Part shown: positions 5,071 to 7,035 of the stretch, piece by piece
Numbering within the stretch: position 1 is the stretch's first letter
Layout: every line of letters begins with the position of its first letter
NCBI GenBank assembly: GCA_017420625.1
Contig: JAFOIR010000137.1
Span: 1-7,035 of the forward strand
Direction: 5' to 3'
DNA length: 7,035 bases
Source of the DNA: Bacillota bacterium
Lineage (GTDB): Bacteria; Bacillota_A; Clostridia; Lachnospirales; Bianqueaceae
Made by a program: the position numbers and the translations under genes
The notes under the pieces: generated by a model
Database searches by the model: none
What the model was told of the DNA's origin: nothing
Seen by the model: only the letters and a program-made list of their open reading frames with translations

Positions 5071-7035
5071 GGAATTTCCTCTCCCTTTCGGACGGCAAAC
5101 AGTTTCTTTTCTTTAACAGGAACACCTGTTGCTCTTTCGATTGCTCGCTGATACAGGCTAAGCTGTACGCCATACCCGTGGATCTTACCTTCATCGAGCA
5201 CTTTATCAGTTTTATAATCCACCAGCACAAAACCATCTTCTTCTCTGAAGAACAGATCGATGATACCCTGGATCATGATCTCTTTTTCTTCGGTATCGGG
5301 AATATCCTTTGCAATCGAAGAAATGGTTTTTATTTCATGGATCGGAACTGACATGACAAAAGGTTCCTCATGATACACTTCTTTTGATTGACGCATTCTT
5401 CGAAACAGATCGCTTCCCGCCCATTTTGAAAGCCAACCAAGAGGGATATCGTTTATATTTTCCCTTTTGATGATTCCTTGCTTCGCCAGATCTTCCATTG
5501 CTTTTAATACTTGGCCTTCTTCTAGCAGCGCAGGATCTGCCATTGCAGCAATCGTATGAAATAATGTGCCTCGTTCACTGGGTGACATTCTTCCTTCAGA
5601 ATACTCAAATTCAGCTGCTTCTGATGGGCCGGTAACCTCTTCTATTTCATCCAGTGCCTCTTCTTTAACGGACGAAACAGAGATTAACTGTGGTGTTCTG
5701 CCCAGTACCAGATATGGATAATGATAGTCGAGTTTTTCGGAAAGATCTTCTGTGATCGTTTCCACCGGGGCAGATTCTGATGATGGCGATATATGAAGGA
5801 TATTCTGAGTATCTTGCTCTTGCTCATCATCCAGATTTCTCACAGTAACCTGGATAGGTCCGGGCCCTTGTTTCTGAATGAGATACTGAAGAAGGGAAAG
5901 AAAACTATCGGCTGAGAGAATCCTGGCTGTTTTATCTGATTCATCTTCCTCGCCAGTATCTGAAGCAGTAGAAAAATCACCTTTTGCTGAGCCAATAAGA
6001 ACCAGTTTTTCCATAGCTCTTGTCATTGCAACATATAAAAGGCGCAGCTCTTCAGCCATCATCTCCTTTTTCTTTTCGCTTCGAATCATCTGATTGAAAA
6101 TGGAATCCATCTGAACAAGATTTCGAGGATCTGCTAATGGAAAACCCAAGCCCAAGCGGGAATGCATCTGACAGGAACCTTTGATATCTTTCAGGTTAAA
6201 TGAGCGTCCCAGACCTGCTACGTAAACGACAGGAAATTCAAGTCCTTTACTCTTGTGGATAGTCAGAAGCCGTACTGTTTGTGTACTGGTTTCAATGATC
6301 TTCGCCTCCGCTTCTTCCTGCCGATTTTTATTCAGTTGTTCAATATATTGCAAAAATGCATAAAGTCCGTGGAATGTTCCATTCTCAAAAGCATCGGCCT
6401 TTCGAATCAACAGGTCCAGATTGGCAGATCGTTCTCTTCCGCGCTCTGTAGAGAGGAAATATAAATAAATACCGGTACTGCGATACAGATACCACAACAG
6501 GTCTCGGATTCCCAGTATTTTTGCGTTTTTCCTCCATTCTGTCAGAGAATGAAGAAAAACTTCCACTTTGTTTAATAGAAGTTGATTGGTTCCCTTTTCC
6601 GGATAGGTCAGCATGGCTTCATACAGATCTCCTTCCGGATTGGTCATCCGAAGTATGCCGAGATCTTCCTCTGTAAAGCCAGCGATCGCAGAAAGTAATA
6701 CACCCAAAAGAGGAATATCCTGTCTGGGATTGTCGATGATCTTGAGTAGGTTGACGATAGTCTGAATCTCTCTGGTATCATAAAAGTTTTCACTTCTGTC
6801 ACTGATACAGGCAATTCCAAGTTTTTTGAGTTCTTGCAGATAATACTCACCGACAGTCGTCGAACGCATCAAAATAACGATATCTCCTAGTTTTCTTCCA
6901 GACAGTATTTCTTTTTGAATCTGTTGAGCTGTAAACTTAGCCTCCAACTGAGCCAGTTCATCTAACGACATTTTTTCAGCGGTAAGCACAAACAAACTGG
7001 TTTCTTCTCCCATAGGCATGCCTGGATCACCAGGC
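5064..7035 (-). CDS. addA: AddA, ATP-dependent helicase/nuclease subunit A, C-terminal part (cut by window edge)
   Basis: The C-terminal half (about 656 residues) of the AddA subunit of AddAB, which unwinds and trims double-strand DNA ends for recombinational repair. The frame stays open to base 7035, so the Met at 7019 is internal and the ATPase N-terminus lies outside. Numbering from that Met, visible parts are helicase domain 2 with motif V (IHKSKGLEFP, about 254-263) and motif VI (LLYVAMTRAMEK, Arg334), then a poorly conserved linker, then a RecB-type nuclease domain with His488 (RGTLFH), Asp588 (GIIDLFF), Asp601 and Lys603 (VDYKTD) and the Q-x-x-LY motif (QLSLY). All nuclease residues expected in an active enzyme are present. 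The domain order helicase then nuclease, and the presence of the LVDYKTD motif, fit AddA. AddB is usually encoded just upstream but is not in the window. The stop codon overlaps the downstream helicase gene. Confidence 0.92.
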   Translation of the reverse strand, partial: PGDPGMPMGEETSLFVLTAEKMSLDELAQLEAKFTAQQIQKEILSGRKLGDIVILMRSTTVGEYYLQELKKLGIACISDRSENFYDTREIQTIVNLLKIIDNPRQDIPLLGVLLSAIAGFTEEDLGILRMTNPEGDLYEAMLTYPEKGTNQLLLNKVEVFLHSLTEWRKNAKILGIRDLLWYLYRSTGIYLYFLSTERGRERSANLDLLIRKADAFENGTFHGLYAFLQYIEQLNKNRQEEAEAKIIETSTQTVRLLTIHKSKGLEFPVVYVAGLGRSFNLKDIKGSCQMHSRLGLGFPLADPRNLVQMDSIFNQMIRSEKKKEMMAEELRLLYVAMTRAMEKLVLIGSAKGDFSTASDTGEEDESDKTARILSADSFLSLLQYLIQKQGPGPIQVTVRNLDDEQEQDTQNILHISPSSESAPVETITEDLSEKLDYHYPYLVLGRTPQLISVSSVKEEALDEIEEVTGPSEAAEFEYSEGRMSPSERGTLFHTIAAMADPALLEEGQVLKAMEDLAKQGIIKRENINDIPLGWLSKWAGSDLFRRMRQSKEVYHEEPFVMSVPIHEIKTISSIAKDIPDTEEKEIMIQGIIDLFFREEDGFVLVDYKTDKVLDEGKIHGYGVQLSLYQRAIERATGVPVKEKKLFAVRKGEEIPC

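Noticed and set aside
5064..7019. Treating the Met at 7019 as the start of a free-standing 651-residue protein.
   Set aside because: The frame is open through 7035, there is no Shine-Dalgarno in the visible bases upstream, and the protein would lack Walker A and B, so it is the C-terminal part of a longer AddA.
7020..7035. Inverted repeat GCCTGG-ATCA-CCAGGC at the window edge.
   Set aside because: It encodes a PGDPG stretch inside addA; a 6-bp stem in coding sequence is most simply chance, and its flank is not visible.
3526..7035. Adjacent nuclease-helicase pair as a possible phage-defence system (for example Gabija-like or other UvrD-linked systems).
   Set aside because: The first gene has the motif layout of housekeeping AddA, and there are no mobile-element genes, toxin-like partners or composition shifts around it.

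Overview
All genes in this window lie on the minus strand, so they are read from high to low coordinates. The genes belong to a low-to-moderate GC Gram-positive bacterium, most likely a gut clostridium of the Lachnospiraceae type. The support is an AddA-type (not RecB-type) recombination nuclease, a VanW-domain lipoprotein, purine-rich Shine-Dalgarno sites and a strong sigma-A promoter. Taxonomy is an inference from gene content only.

Upstream block (7035 to 3526): the window opens inside addA, the helicase/nuclease subunit of the AddAB double-strand-break repair enzyme. About 650 C-terminal residues are visible, including helicase motifs V and VI and a complete-looking RecB-type nuclease domain. 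Its stop overlaps by 7 nt the start of a 514-residue UvrD/PcrA-like helicase. That helicase keeps all core motifs but is clearly smaller than PcrA. The two are almost certainly co-translated.

Junction (3525 to 3449): this 77-nt gap is the only intergenic region of any size. It holds a near-consensus sigma-A promoter with an extended -10 and a strong ribosome binding site. No terminator is visible, so the upstream operon may read through.

Downstream block (3448 to 1): four tightly packed genes follow. (1) A VanW-domain lipoprotein has an unusually cysteine-rich VanW domain and a 92-residue Ser/Glu tail without a single basic or aromatic residue. (2) An Lrp/AsnC-family regulator comes next. 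(3) A class I/II PLP-dependent aminotransferase starts at GTG and overlaps the regulator by 4 nt (GTGA). (4) The first 51 codons of trmL, a tRNA wobble 2'-O-methyltransferase, overlap the aminotransferase by 4 nt (ATGA). The last three genes look translationally coupled, and the regulator probably senses amino acid status relevant to the aminotransferase.

I see no tRNA, rRNA, CRISPR array, insertion sequence, attachment site or obvious terminator. The window looks like ordinary chromosomal core with a few unusual protein variants. I do not find a convincing new system. The best candidates for a second look are the compact helicase coupled to addA and the VanW lipoprotein with its acidic tail and extra cysteines.
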